Positions 13,767 to 22,059 of a stretch of 27,987 bases of DNA are shown piece after piece; position 1 is the first letter of the stretch, and every line of letters starts with the position of its first letter. Source of the stretch: a virus. The notes under the pieces are model-generated. The model saw only the letters and a program-made list of their open reading frames with translations, was not told where the DNA came from and searched no databases. The stretch covers positions 1 to 27,987 of IMG/VR virus record IMGVR_UViG_3300030333_008592, one strand, 5' to 3'. Both the position numbers and the translations under genes were made by a program.

Positions 13767-14118
13767 AATCTTTTATATAATTTTTAAGTTCGCGAACAGA
13801 AATATTTTTGTTTTTTGCGTAAGCAGATAAATCTATTTCTTCCTGTTCTTTCTTTTTCTTTTTTATATATTGTATCTTTTTCCATTTTAGAGGTGGTATA
13901 AGATAGTAATATAATTTATATGCGTCCTGTTTATCTTCAAATATTGTACTAAATCGATTTAAAGTTTCATTAACAAATATAGACATGTCGGTATTATAAA
14001 AAGATAACCACCGATTGAATAAGAAAGGAACAAATGCTTGTTCACCTTCTGCATCTAAATCTTGCGCCTTACTCTTTCTCGAGTAAAATAATTTATTTTG
14101 TAGTTGAAAAAAATTCAT
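13759..14118 (-). CDS. 62: probable sliding-clamp-loader small subunit (T4 gp62-like)
   Basis: 119 aa, against 187 aa for T4 gp62. The central pattern AFVPFLFNRWLSFYNTDMSI, FVNETLN, then YKLYYYLIPPLKWKKIQYIKK matches the family layout. There an F/YVPFxxNxALSxF block is followed by an AxxMN block and by Y-x-Y-LxxxxRKKKRFxKWxK. In T4, gp62 works with gp44 to load the gp45 sliding clamp at replication forks. The last segment (DLSAYAKNKNISVRELKNYI) also fits. No gp44 gene is in the window. It lies inside the sugar cluster, overlapping the GMD gene by 4 bases and the epimerase by 8. The assignment is by motif pattern only and could be wrong. Confidence 0.58.
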   Translation of the reverse strand: MNFFQLQNKLFYSRKSKAQDLDAEGEQAFVPFLFNRWLSFYNTDMSIFVNETLNRFSTIFEDKQDAYKLYYYLIPPLKWKKIQYIKKKKKEQEEIDLSAYAKNKNISVRELKNYIKDYE

Positions 14119-15095
14119 ATTTTATTTTCCCAATATTCTATCATCTCATCTATTAATTGTTCGAAGGTATAAGAAGGCTCCCACCCCACAGCATTTTTAA
14201 GCTTACTACTATCACCTTTAAGATCGTCCAATTCTTCAGGTCTAAAGTACCTTTCGTCTGGCTTAACACAATCTGTACTTATTTTAAGTTTGGAAAACGT
14301 ATAATCAACTAAATCTTTTACAGAGTGAGAAACACCTGTTGCACAAACAAAATCATCAGGTGTTTCATGTTGTAAAATTTGCCACATGGCCTTTACATAA
14401 TCTTTAGCGTGTCCCCAGTCTCGTGTAGCGCTCAAATTACCAAGACGAAGTTCATCCTTTATTCCTTTTTTAATTTGTACAGCGGTTTTAACAACTTTTG
14501 AAGTTACAAAATTACTACCTCGTCTTGGCGACTCGTGATTAAAGAGTATGCCATTTGAAACAAATAGATTATATGACTGTCTATAATTTCTGCAAATGTT
14601 ATATGAAAAAACTTTAGCGCAACCATATGGTGATACCGGGCTCAAGGGCGTTGTTTCTCTTTGATAACCATCACTATCAATATTATTTCCAAACATTTCA
14701 GAAGAAGATGCCTGGTACATTTTAATTGTTGGATCAAGAGTCCTAATACCTTCTAGTAAGTTTAATGTTCCAAGACCTGTACTAAGTGCTGTATAAACCG
14801 GTTGATCAAAACTAATTCTAACGTGTGATTGTGCAGCCAGATTATAAACCTCTGTAGGTCTGCTTTTGTGAAGAGCTGATATTAAGGAAGATTGGTCACA
14901 TAAATCTGCATAAATTAAATTTTTACCTATTTCTTTATAAACATTATCCAATCTCGCAGTTTGATTTTCAGAAACAGAGTTACGTTTAATAGTACCAAAT
15001 ACCTCATACCCCTTTTCTAATAAGAATTCAGCTAAGTATGAACCGTCCTGTCCATTTATACCAGTAATTAATGCTCTATTTCCTTGCTTGTTCAT
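14115..15095 (-). CDS. gmd: GDP-mannose 4,6-dehydratase
   Basis: 326 aa, the usual bacterial length or slightly short. It converts GDP-D-mannose to GDP-4-keto-6-deoxy-mannose, the first step to GDP-L-fucose. Hallmarks are ALITGINGQDGSYLAEFLLE (residues 8-27), where GMD enzymes have GITGQDGSYL, then NLAAQSHVRISFDQP, ASSSEMFG (129-136) with the conserved Ser and Glu, and Y157-x3-K161 in SPYGCAK. ILFNHESPRRGSNFVTSK and RDWGHAKDYV also fit. The next gene upstream is GDP-fucose synthase (20-base overlap), so the two steps are encoded together. No fucose-operon regulator is seen. Confidence 0.96.
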   Translation of the reverse strand: MNKQGNRALITGINGQDGSYLAEFLLEKGYEVFGTIKRNSVSENQTARLDNVYKEIGKNLIYADLCDQSSLISALHKSRPTEVYNLAAQSHVRISFDQPVYTALSTGLGTLNLLEGIRTLDPTIKMYQASSSEMFGNNIDSDGYQRETTPLSPVSPYGCAKVFSYNICRNYRQSYNLFVSNGILFNHESPRRGSNFVTSKVVKTAVQIKKGIKDELRLGNLSATRDWGHAKDYVKAMWQILQHETPDDFVCATGVSHSVKDLVDYTFSKLKISTDCVKPDERYFRPEELDDLKGDSSKLKNAVGWEPSYTFEQLIDEMIEYWENKI

Positions 15096-15984
15096 AGTTT
15101 CTGCTAAACCAATCTATTGTTTCTTCTAAACCGTCTTTTAAATTTGTAAATTTAAAATCGGGAAATAACTCCTTTACCTTAGAATTATCGGTTGATTTTT
15201 TATACTGCCCGTCAGGCTTTTCTGTATTCCAAACAACCTTACCTTCAAATTTAAACAAACTTACTAAAATATCAACAACCTCTCTTATTGAAATTTCGTC
15301 GCTTGTTGACAATATGACTGAATCGGTTCCTTTATATTCATCAAGCAATCTTTCAGTAAGAGCTGCCACATCTTTTGCAAAGATAAACTCTCTTAGAGGC
15401 TTACCTGATCCCCATACTTCAAAATCCGTATTATGTTTTTTTGCTAAAAACATTTTATGAATTAGCATAGGCACTACATGACCATGTCGTAATGAAAAAT
15501 TATCACCCGGGCCATAGATGTTTGTAGGAATAACACAAAAATACTTTTTACCGTACTGTTGGTTAATGGTTTTTATGTGTACTTCTGCCATCCTTTTTGC
15601 ATATGCATATCCAAAGTTAGATTCATGAGGAGGGCCTTCGTGAAGATACTCCGGCTTAATAGGATATTTTACAATATTAGGGAAAATACACGTTGTTAAA
15701 AAACAAGCTAACCTTTTTACGTTATTTTTACGACACTGATTAATTACGTTTGTATTAATGCAAATATTATCATAAAAATAATCAGCTTTGTATTTTATAT
15801 TAGAGCCTAACCCCCCTACACGAGCTGCTGTATGTATTACCCGATCCGGGTAATACTTATCAAAAAGTTTTGTTGTTTCTATATTGGATATAAGATCGTA
15901 ATCCTTGGAAGATACCTTAATAAAATCTTTATTAAAATTACTACCAACTAATCCAGTTCCTCCCGTTACTAACGTTTTACTCAT
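15076..15984 (-). CDS. fcl: GDP-L-fucose synthase
   Basis: 302 aa, near the family norm of 310-320. It is the bifunctional epimerase/reductase that turns the GMD product into GDP-L-fucose. It shows VTGGTGLVGSN (residues 6-16), HTAARVGGLGSN, a TTCIFP active-site segment (family usually SSCIYP; the Cys, C99 here, is kept), and Y126-x3-K130 in FGYAYAKRMAE. PTNIYGPGDNFSLRHGHVVP and GSGKPLREFIFAKDVA follow. It is coupled to gmd by overlap and to the DUF366-like gene by a 4-base overlap. The pair gives the phage a complete path from host GDP-mannose to GDP-fucose. Confidence 0.95.
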   Translation of the reverse strand: MSKTLVTGGTGLVGSNFNKDFIKVSSKDYDLISNIETTKLFDKYYPDRVIHTAARVGGLGSNIKYKADYFYDNICINTNVINQCRKNNVKRLACFLTTCIFPNIVKYPIKPEYLHEGPPHESNFGYAYAKRMAEVHIKTINQQYGKKYFCVIPTNIYGPGDNFSLRHGHVVPMLIHKMFLAKKHNTDFEVWGSGKPLREFIFAKDVAALTERLLDEYKGTDSVILSTSDEISIREVVDILVSLFKFEGKVVWNTEKPDGQYKKSTDNSKVKELFPDFKFTNLKDGLEETIDWFSRNYEQARK

Positions 15985-16562
15985 ACAATTACTTTTGTAG
16001 TCGCAATAAATTCATCTGCAACTTCATTATTAAAGTAGTCAATTACTGCGGTCATAAACTCTTCTATATTTTTTTCAGATAAATTAGATGAATAAGCAAA
16101 ACCAGGAGCTTTATCACCAGCTATAATATTAATACCAGTGTGACCAACGGCTACGTTATCTTTTGAGTAGGTAATTGAAACACTCACCTTACCTGAACTT
16201 CTTACTTTTCCATCACTTCCAACGAACTCGTCTTGCACGAGTAAATCATCCCCATCTACCACAATAGGCTTTTGAATAATATTTGACAAAATATTAGCCA
16301 CTGCAGTATTAAAGAGTCTTTGAAAAGATACAGCACCAAACGGGCATAAATTAGGAATCTCCCAACAAAAATTTATTGCATCTTGACTATGAATAAAATC
16401 ATTACTTAACGAGTCCTCCAAATCAATAAGCTCCTCTTTAACGTACATAGGAGCTCTAAAGGCAACAACGTTGCCATATGGAGATACTTGTTTTCTAAAA
16501 TACTTATAGGCAAATCTTTCATGAATTAACTTACCATCGTATACACCTTCTTTAATAATCAT
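15981..16562 (-). CDS. DUF366-family protein, possible 7-carboxy-7-deazaguanine decarboxylase (DpdL-like)
   Basis: 193 aa. The segments VVAFRAPMYVKEELIDLEDS (residues 32-51), SQDAINFCWEIPN, FQRLFNTAVANIL, VVDGDDLLVQD, KVSVSITYSKDNVAVGHTGIN and a final conserved-looking helix follow the DUF366 layout as I remember it. Work on phage 7-deazaguanine DNA modification predicted a CDG decarboxylase named DpdL, and I recall it as a DUF366 member, which was not checked here. QueD and QueE are encoded 8-10 kb away in this window, which makes that role attractive. It is the first gene after a 29-bp gap, with a possible -10 element upstream, so it may have its own promoter. It is not obviously a sugar enzyme despite its neighbours. 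Confidence 0.62.
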   Translation of the reverse strand: MIIKEGVYDGKLIHERFAYKYFRKQVSPYGNVVAFRAPMYVKEELIDLEDSLSNDFIHSQDAINFCWEIPNLCPFGAVSFQRLFNTAVANILSNIIQKPIVVDGDDLLVQDEFVGSDGKVRSSGKVSVSITYSKDNVAVGHTGINIIAGDKAPGFAYSSNLSEKNIEEFMTAVIDYFNNEVADEFIATTKVIV

Positions 16563-16572
16563 ACCCTATTGT

Positions 16573-16578
16573 ATTATA
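16573..16578 (-). promoter_or_regulatory. possible -10 element TATAAT
   Basis: A perfect TATAAT on the minus strand, 10 nt before the ATG at 16562, lies in the 29-bp gap after the exostosin-like gene. No acceptable -35 hexamer is found at 16-18 nt spacing and no MotA-box-like motif is evident. Because the DNA is very AT-rich this could be chance. Confidence 0.3.
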
Positions 16579-16591
16579 TTACGTCAATTAT

Positions 16592-17428
16592 TCAACTTAT
16601 ACTACTTTTCCAATAATCTAGTTTAAGTTCTTTTATGTCCCAATTTATATTAAGGGCCCGGGCTTCTTTACGTAGACGCGCTACCGTGACATCTTCCCAC
16701 TTGTCTATAAACAATATGGGTAAATGTTCAAATTGCGAAAAGCTTATATGACTTTGAACAATAGGTATAGTTTTAAAATAAAGAGCTTCCCATATACGGT
16801 GACAATCAATACCTCCACCGGGCGGTGATATTACAAAAGCGCTCTTTGCTAGTATATCCCAATACTCCGGAATAGTTGTTTTCGAGCTCATGGGTATTCC
16901 GTTACGTTGAGTAACAGCATGACATAAATTACGTTCATATGAATTGGTGCCAATATCAAAATTTTTATATACGAGAAATTCTTTTGGTAAATTTTTATTA
17001 ACTATACTCTTAAAGAGTTTTTGATTGCCATGTTCCCATTGACTATTTGCAATACCTATTGGAAAGGAGAATAATTTTGGATGGTTAATTAATCTGTTTT
17101 GACAAAACCACTTAACTATTCTATTATCATCTAAATACTCCTTAAAGGTATTATCCACCCCGTGATCAGAGTTATGTGACAAAAGGGTAATAGGTTCTTG
17201 TAAGGAAGGGAATACTCTTTCAAAAAATAGAGGCAGAGCATGCGTATATATAAAAATAGACTTAGCTTTAAAAATTACATCCGGAAGCTTATCACTCGGT
17301 CGTAACACAACATACTTACACGTTATGTTATTAATTTGAATCTTCCATAAATTTTCATGCCTCTGATCCTCAAAGATAATAGTTAAATCAGCTAGCTCTT
17401 GGAGATTCTCTCCTGATATTAAATTCAT
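16592..17428 (-). CDS. exostosin-like glycosyltransferase 1
   Basis: 278 aa. It has the C-terminal exostosin-type pattern FVISPPGGGIDCHRIWEALYF followed by KTIPIVQSHISFSQFEHLPI. In this pattern a glycine-rich turn, an R-x-W/Y-E-A/S-hydrophobic helix and a IPIV strand build the nucleotide-sugar site of GT-B transferases. The N-terminal half (LSHNSDHGVDNTFKEYLDDN, FSFPIGIANSQW) is consistent with an acceptor-side domain. Two divergent relatives follow at 19712 and 20511. It overlaps the FkbM gene by 4 bases. Donor and acceptor are unknown, and no membrane anchor is seen, so it should act in the cytoplasm. Confidence 0.8.
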   Translation of the reverse strand: MNLISGENLQELADLTIIFEDQRHENLWKIQINNITCKYVVLRPSDKLPDVIFKAKSIFIYTHALPLFFERVFPSLQEPITLLSHNSDHGVDNTFKEYLDDNRIVKWFCQNRLINHPKLFSFPIGIANSQWEHGNQKLFKSIVNKNLPKEFLVYKNFDIGTNSYERNLCHAVTQRNGIPMSSKTTIPEYWDILAKSAFVISPPGGGIDCHRIWEALYFKTIPIVQSHISFSQFEHLPILFIDKWEDVTVARLRKEARALNINWDIKELKLDYWKSSIS

Positions 17429-18051
17429 TTTCTTTTTATATAAAACGCATCACCCCACACAGGGTTATCTCTATCCCATTTTTCTTCTACTCTTTCAAAA
17501 TTATATTTTGAGAGAAAGTAATCTATGTCTTCAATCAGTGCGCAGTTTTTGTATAATTCGTCTCTATTAACTTCAGTCATGATATAATCAATGTTTTGAA
17601 GAGTTTTAGAAGCACCAAGCAATACGTTTAATTCAGCACCCTGGACATCCATATTAATAAAGTTAAATTTTGGAGATGTTTTATACCTATCTAATGGATC
17701 AACCTTGACTTTTAGTTTTTCATTAAATACAATATCCGGGTATATATGGGTGTGTACATATGGCTCTAGTAATGAATTAGATTGCCCGTTATTATTATGC
17801 TCTCTATGTAGGTTAGCTTCGCAGGAAAATGGACCTAAAGCTCGATTAACACAAATAACTCTCTCATCGTGACCTACTCTCGCCTTTAATTTTGTAAAAC
17901 TATCTGGATCAGGTTCATAAAACACCATATGTTCTATAGTGTTTATTTTTTGATATTCATCATATTCTTTACCGATGTGGCCTCCGATATGTATAACACC
18001 GGTGATATTCATATCGTACTTTTTTATAAGGTTATTAAAATCTAGCATCAT
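17425..18051 (-). CDS. FkbM-family methyltransferase
   Basis: 208 aa, a SAM-dependent O-methyltransferase of the FkbM type. It has GVIHIGGHIGKEYDEY (residues 18-33) as the SAM-binding loop with an acidic partner, FYEPDPDSFTKL and the hallmark NMDVQGAELNVLLGA (133-147), then TEVNRDELY and a C-terminal WGDAFYIKRK. Such enzymes often methylate hydroxyls of polysaccharides, so it may cap or decorate the glycan made by this cluster. It overlaps both neighbours by 4 bases (ATGA), showing it is an integral member of the operon. Confidence 0.9.
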   Translation of the reverse strand: MMLDFNNLIKKYDMNITGVIHIGGHIGKEYDEYQKINTIEHMVFYEPDPDSFTKLKARVGHDERVICVNRALGPFSCEANLHREHNNNGQSNSLLEPYVHTHIYPDIVFNEKLKVKVDPLDRYKTSPKFNFINMDVQGAELNVLLGASKTLQNIDYIMTEVNRDELYKNCALIEDIDYFLSKYNFERVEEKWDRDNPVWGDAFYIKRK

Positions 18052-18935
18052 AATATTGCAAAGTCTCTTAAATTTTTATCATGTATATGAAGATTGTTTA
18101 CTGCATATGTCTTATTATTATAAGTTATAAGGGGGTATTTACCATCAAAGATTACTTTTATTTTTCCAGAGCTTATTTGAGATCCGGCATAGTGGTGTAG
18201 CTCTGTACCGTGCCAGTCAGGTGTTTCAACATAGTGCTTATTATGTGGACCGAGGCAATGTGAACCGGCGACGTGTTTTCCATATGTTGACGGGTCAAAT
18301 ATTGTTTGAAATATATCAAAATTATCACTTCCTTGCCCTTCCACCACCACGGGGAGATGATCTATATACTTATTATTATTAGTTGTATTAATATAATTTA
18401 AAAGTCTCATCTCGTGTGGACACTCGCTATTGACACGAGTTTGTAATTCAGAAAATGGTAAATTAACCAACTGTAATAAACTGTTATTAATAGGTGTAAG
18501 TGATTTATTGTTTTTAATATAGCTAAAGCCAAAGACGTATTCTGTTTCAAAGTGAGGTGTGATAAGAAAATTAAACTTTTTAAATTTGGGTAGTAATTTT
18601 TTTAAATTAGAAAAAACAAGGACATCATTATCAAAGTGAATAGCATCGTTAATATTATATTTTTGTAAAAATTCTTCTATATAAAATAATCGCAATGCAG
18701 CTGTTTGCCATAATTGAACATGCTCAGGTATATCGTGTGCAAAATAATTAGAAATATCTGGCACGTTAAATTCTTCTATATTAACAATTGTTATATTTTT
18801 ATTGTTTGTATTGGCAATATTTAAATTTGTTAAAAAATAAATTTTTGCATCAGGTATTATGTTGAATATCTGATTAATACAACATTTAATATGATCCGGA
18901 AGTGAAGGTCCTCTATGAAACAATACAACATTCAT
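18048..18935 (-). CDS. GT-A-type glycosyltransferase with DxD motif
   Basis: 295 aa. The N-terminal half has the GT32/GT8-like layout: MNVVLFHRGPSLPDHIKCC, a hydrophobic strand, WQTAALRLFYIEEFLQKYNI, then AIHFDNDVLVF, where DND is the metal- and nucleotide-sugar-binding DxD. The second half (VEGQGSDNFDIF, HHYAGSQISSGK) would hold the acceptor site. The very AT-rich coding sequence is full of Asn and Lys codons. It overlaps the fucosyltransferase and FkbM genes by 4 bases each. Donor specificity cannot be read. Confidence 0.78.
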   Translation of the reverse strand: MNVVLFHRGPSLPDHIKCCINQIFNIIPDAKIYFLTNLNIANTNNKNITIVNIEEFNVPDISNYFAHDIPEHVQLWQTAALRLFYIEEFLQKYNINDAIHFDNDVLVFSNLKKLLPKFKKFNFLITPHFETEYVFGFSYIKNNKSLTPINNSLLQLVNLPFSELQTRVNSECPHEMRLLNYINTTNNNKYIDHLPVVVEGQGSDNFDIFQTIFDPSTYGKHVAGSHCLGPHNKHYVETPDWHGTELHHYAGSQISSGKIKVIFDGKYPLITYNNKTYAVNNLHIHDKNLRDFAIL

Positions 18936-19702
18936 AATATATACTTAACACTAGTATTATCGAAATCAAAGAAGAGATCTATGTCGTCTTTCTTCGGATC
19001 GAGCGGCCATATTTGTTTTTTTGTCGTACTATATGGAAATATAATATTTTGATGATACCCTAAAAAAGCCGGCCACCATGAAAAAGATGATTGTGATATA
19101 GCTATGTTTTCGCTATATAAAAGTGTTTTCATATCATTCATAGCACTTCTATCACCGTTGATATTAAATGTAGATTCACCAGATGTTTCTAAAGTGCAGC
19201 CATCACTTATTAGTTTTTTTACCGTATCGCAATTTGGGTCATCAGTTACAATTTTAATTTTTGTAAATTGAGAATCTTTTATTAATCTCTTATAAAACTC
19301 ATACCCTAAAAAGTAATCTAGTTTGTTATAGTCAGTTCCTCTAACATGTAATACTAGGGAATCATTATTAATAGGGTCAAGATTTTTAATACCAAAAACA
19401 TTTCTTAAAAAATCACGACTATCAGTATAGTAGTGAGCTTTTTGTGCCCATGAATTCATAATAATATCACCATCAAAATCATTTAAAGCATTAAAATTAA
19501 AATAATGATTACCTATGGACCTGGTTGTAAGAATTGATGATTGTAAATTATTAAAAGGAACAGGCGGTATACTAAAATTAGGTAAACCTTCGTTACAATA
19601 TAATTTACAATTGTATTTTTTTGCTAATAGAAGGCTAAATGCGTATTGAAACATTCTATTACCTACCCTGTTATATGGGTCGTACTGTACTATTACATTC
19701 AC
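18932..19702 (-). CDS. GT11-family fucosyltransferase (alpha-1,2-type)
   Basis: 256 aa, typical of bacterial GT11 (about 270-300). GNRMFQYAFSLLLAKKY (residues 14-30) matches the GNQMFQYA signature. H119-V-R-G-T-D124 is the HxRxxD motif that binds GDP-fucose, and AISQSSFSWWPAFLG is the third conserved block. GDP-L-fucose is made by gmd and fcl in the same cluster, which gives strong functional context. It would add fucose to a glycan acceptor. The ATG follows the upstream exostosin-like gene by 9 nt and its stop overlaps the next gene. The linkage could be alpha-1,2 or another GT11 activity. Confidence 0.88.
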   Translation of the reverse strand: MNVIVQYDPYNRVGNRMFQYAFSLLLAKKYNCKLYCNEGLPNFSIPPVPFNNLQSSILTTRSIGNHYFNFNALNDFDGDIIMNSWAQKAHYYTDSRDFLRNVFGIKNLDPINNDSLVLHVRGTDYNKLDYFLGYEFYKRLIKDSQFTKIKIVTDDPNCDTVKKLISDGCTLETSGESTFNINGDRSAMNDMKTLLYSENIAISQSSFSWWPAFLGYHQNIIFPYSTTKKQIWPLDPKKDDIDLFFDFDNTSVKYIL

Positions 19703-19711
19703 TTTTCTACA

Positions 19712-20524
19712 TTATGTATAGTTTAATAATATTTTGTATACATTATAGTTAGATATTTTTTTCCAATAATCAATATGCAAAGATTTACTCTGCTTGCTAT
19801 AAGAATCGGGATTTAAATCGCAAACCTCTTTTACATCACTTAACCTAATTATATATTTTTCAAACCCATCAGGAACTTTTACATCATTAAAGACAATTGG
19901 TATACTACCCACAGCCATTGACTCGTATAACCTTATAGTTGAAGGACCTGTACCCTGAGGACAAAGACTCAGCTTACTGTTGAGTAAAAATTCTTTAAAT
20001 TTCTCTAAATATTTTTCTTTGTCTGTAAGATTTTTTTCATAAAACCAATTACCGGTATCGCGTATAACAATATTTTTATCATTATTAAGGTTAAATAATT
20101 CCTTTCTAATATTATGTGTTAATGAACTGCCTATAAAACTCGTTATATATTTACGTTTATTATACCTTACAATATCCTCCTTATTAAAGACTCCGTTGTA
20201 GTGAGGTATACACACCTTATTATCAGAAGAAACGGCATGTGGAGTAAAAACTACATTGTTATAAAAATTCAACCTATCTACTAAAATATGCTGACATACA
20301 AATTTTTTAACACCTTTATATTTTGCTTCAATATCATCAATTATTTGTTGTGTAACATGCAAACCGTATTTGTTAATAGTTTGTGCTATGGGTACATTGA
20401 CATAATTTAAGTCCTCAGGTAATTGTTCTATATTATTAAACAAACTTTCTTGTATATTTTGCTCTGTCTTTACAGGATCAAAATATTTTTCTTTAGATGA
20501 AATATTATGATTAATTATTCTCAT
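19712..20524 (-). CDS. exostosin-like glycosyltransferase 2
   Basis: 270 aa. The C-terminal third carries SLCPQGTGPSTIRLYESMAV followed by GSIPIVFNDVKVP, the same exostosin-type pattern as the genes at 16592 and 20511 but with clearly different sequence. The N-terminal part (NVPIAQTINKYGLHVTQQII; VCIPHYNGVFN) is not recognisable to me. It overlaps the next upstream gene by 14 bases. It probably transfers one sugar of the cluster's product. No membrane segment. Confidence 0.8.
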   Translation of the reverse strand: MRIINHNISSKEKYFDPVKTEQNIQESLFNNIEQLPEDLNYVNVPIAQTINKYGLHVTQQIIDDIEAKYKGVKKFVCQHILVDRLNFYNNVVFTPHAVSSDNKVCIPHYNGVFNKEDIVRYNKRKYITSFIGSSLTHNIRKELFNLNNDKNIVIRDTGNWFYEKNLTDKEKYLEKFKEFLLNSKLSLCPQGTGPSTIRLYESMAVGSIPIVFNDVKVPDGFEKYIIRLSDVKEVCDLNPDSYSKQSKSLHIDYWKKISNYNVYKILLNYT

Positions 20525-21416
20525 TCTTTAAGAAAAAGTTTGATATATAATAAGCAAACCCATCGGGACACAAGTAGGTTTCATAAACATAACGGCTGTA
20601 CTTTTGACGAATATGGTAAGTTTCTACATCAATACGACTCCACCAGTCGTTAATATCGTCGTTTATTTTTTCCGGAGTTGTAACGATAAACTTATCCCAG
20701 TTAACCTTATCTGAACACGGTAATGATATATCTGTGTCTACAATAATAGGTATTTTACCACATGATAACGTCTCATAAAGTCTATATGAAAAATTACCCG
20801 CGCCGCGACAGCATAACACCATATCGCTGTTCTTTATATTTTCAATATATTCGCTCCGTAAAGTAGGATTATGAGGTGATCCACCCCAAAACGCCCTTCT
20901 TATAATAAAGTCTACCTTTACTTTGGAATTTTTTTCCAACTGATATATACATTTTTCTCGTACTGGGTCTGTTATTGCTCCGCAAAAACTAACAACCGGT
21001 TTATTACACTTATACACGGTCCCCGGAAACTTAAAATCCGCACTCCACGCCGGCATTGCAAATTCATTTTTCTTTTGCTTTGTCTTATTAATTGAAGTTC
21101 TAAAAACGTGTATATTTTTAGGTATCTTATCACTAATAGGCTTGCAGCTATCATCATTAAAGAATGCTAATATTGGTTTATTTGTATATTGTAAATATTC
21201 AGCAATACCTTGATCTAACTTGTCGTGATATACTATATAATCAGCATCATCTATTGATGTATATTGAACACTGTGTCTTATTCCCTCTGTCCAACTATTA
21301 TTACGAAAATCGTTACTCTTATCTATTACTTTTTTATCAAAAAGAGGTAAGAATAAAAATTTTTCAGACTTAAATTCATTTAAATTTAGTTTATTTTTAT
21401 CGTACCAAATTTTCAT
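20511..21416 (-). CDS. exostosin-like glycosyltransferase 3
   Basis: 301 aa. The exostosin pattern is SDMVLCCRGAGNFSYRLYET followed by LSCGKIPIIVDTDISLPC near residues 196-235. Further features are VSFCGAITDPVREK and IRRAFWGGSPHNPTLRSEYI, which are typical of the middle of GT47-like bacterial proteins. It overlaps the GT77-like gene by 20 bases and exostosin-like gene 2 by 14. Substrate unknown. Confidence 0.82.
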   Translation of the reverse strand: MKIWYDKNKLNLNEFKSEKFLFLPLFDKKVIDKSNDFRNNSWTEGIRHSVQYTSIDDADYIVYHDKLDQGIAEYLQYTNKPILAFFNDDSCKPISDKIPKNIHVFRTSINKTKQKKNEFAMPAWSADFKFPGTVYKCNKPVVSFCGAITDPVREKCIYQLEKNSKVKVDFIIRRAFWGGSPHNPTLRSEYIENIKNSDMVLCCRGAGNFSYRLYETLSCGKIPIIVDTDISLPCSDKVNWDKFIVTTPEKINDDINDWWSRIDVETYHIRQKYSRYVYETYLCPDGFAYYISNFFLKNENN

Positions 21417-22059
21417 AGTTGGTTCGTATTAACTTAATAAGTTTTATCTTATCTTCTACCCCGACTACATAATTAGCATGGTGTATTTTTATTTTTTCCG
21501 GGGGTATAATATTTGTAACACCGTCCCACTTATGTGTACCATCAGTATTATTAAAAAAATTACCTATAGTATAATATTTTTCTCTATCAAGAAACTTATA
21601 ACTAACCATATCTTTAAAGTGATTTAAAGCTACTTGATCATTTACCATTTGTCTAAAATTATTATATATCTCTGTAAATAGTTTTTTGTTTTTATCGTTA
21701 CCACGAGCTATAAAAAACCCCGCGCAAAGAGAATTACAGTCCTCTTGACATGCTATATCACTATCCTCAATTGCATCCTTTAAGTCTTCGATAAACGGCT
21801 GATAAAAAACAATATCCGTATCTGCAAAAATAAAATAATCATCTTTATTTTCTTCTATAGCTTGAAGTATAACTTGCAGTTTATATTTCATACTATCAAG
21901 CCAACCAGCTTCCATAAACTTACCCTTACTTGTTGTTTGTTTATGATATGCCGCCCGTATACAAGCTTCATCCTTTGTATAAATTTCTCTTAAGGATTTC
22001 TTAAAATAATTTTCATACAACTCTTTATGTGAGTCGCTGTAGTGGGTGTATATATTCAC
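21397..22059 (-). CDS. GT77-like nucleotide-diphospho-sugar transferase
   Basis: 220 aa. The family pattern is seen in WLDSMKYKLQVILQAIEENK, YFIFADTDIVFYQPF (DxD at DTD, near residues 80-82), LCAGFFIARGN and NDQVALNHF, ending in IKIHHANYVVG. This matches the Nucleotid_trans type of retaining GT-A enzymes in which the DxD, the AGFF block and DQ.A.N are conserved. It overlaps the GT2-like gene by 4 bases. It is likely cytoplasmic, acting in the same glycan pathway. Confidence 0.8.
   Translation of the reverse strand: MNIYTHYSDSHKELYENYFKKSLREIYTKDEACIRAAYHKQTTSKGKFMEAGWLDSMKYKLQVILQAIEENKDDYFIFADTDIVFYQPFIEDLKDAIEDSDIACQEDCNSLCAGFFIARGNDKNKKLFTEIYNNFRQMVNDQVALNHFKDMVSYKFLDREKYYTIGNFFNNTDGTHKWDGVTNIIPPEKIKIHHANYVVGVEDKIKLIKLIRTNYENLVR

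Noticed and set aside
16648-16662. GC-rich GGGCCCGGGC block in an AT-rich region
   Set aside because: It lies within the coding sequence of exostosin-like gene 1 (Arg-Ala-Leu codons) and shows no further structure.
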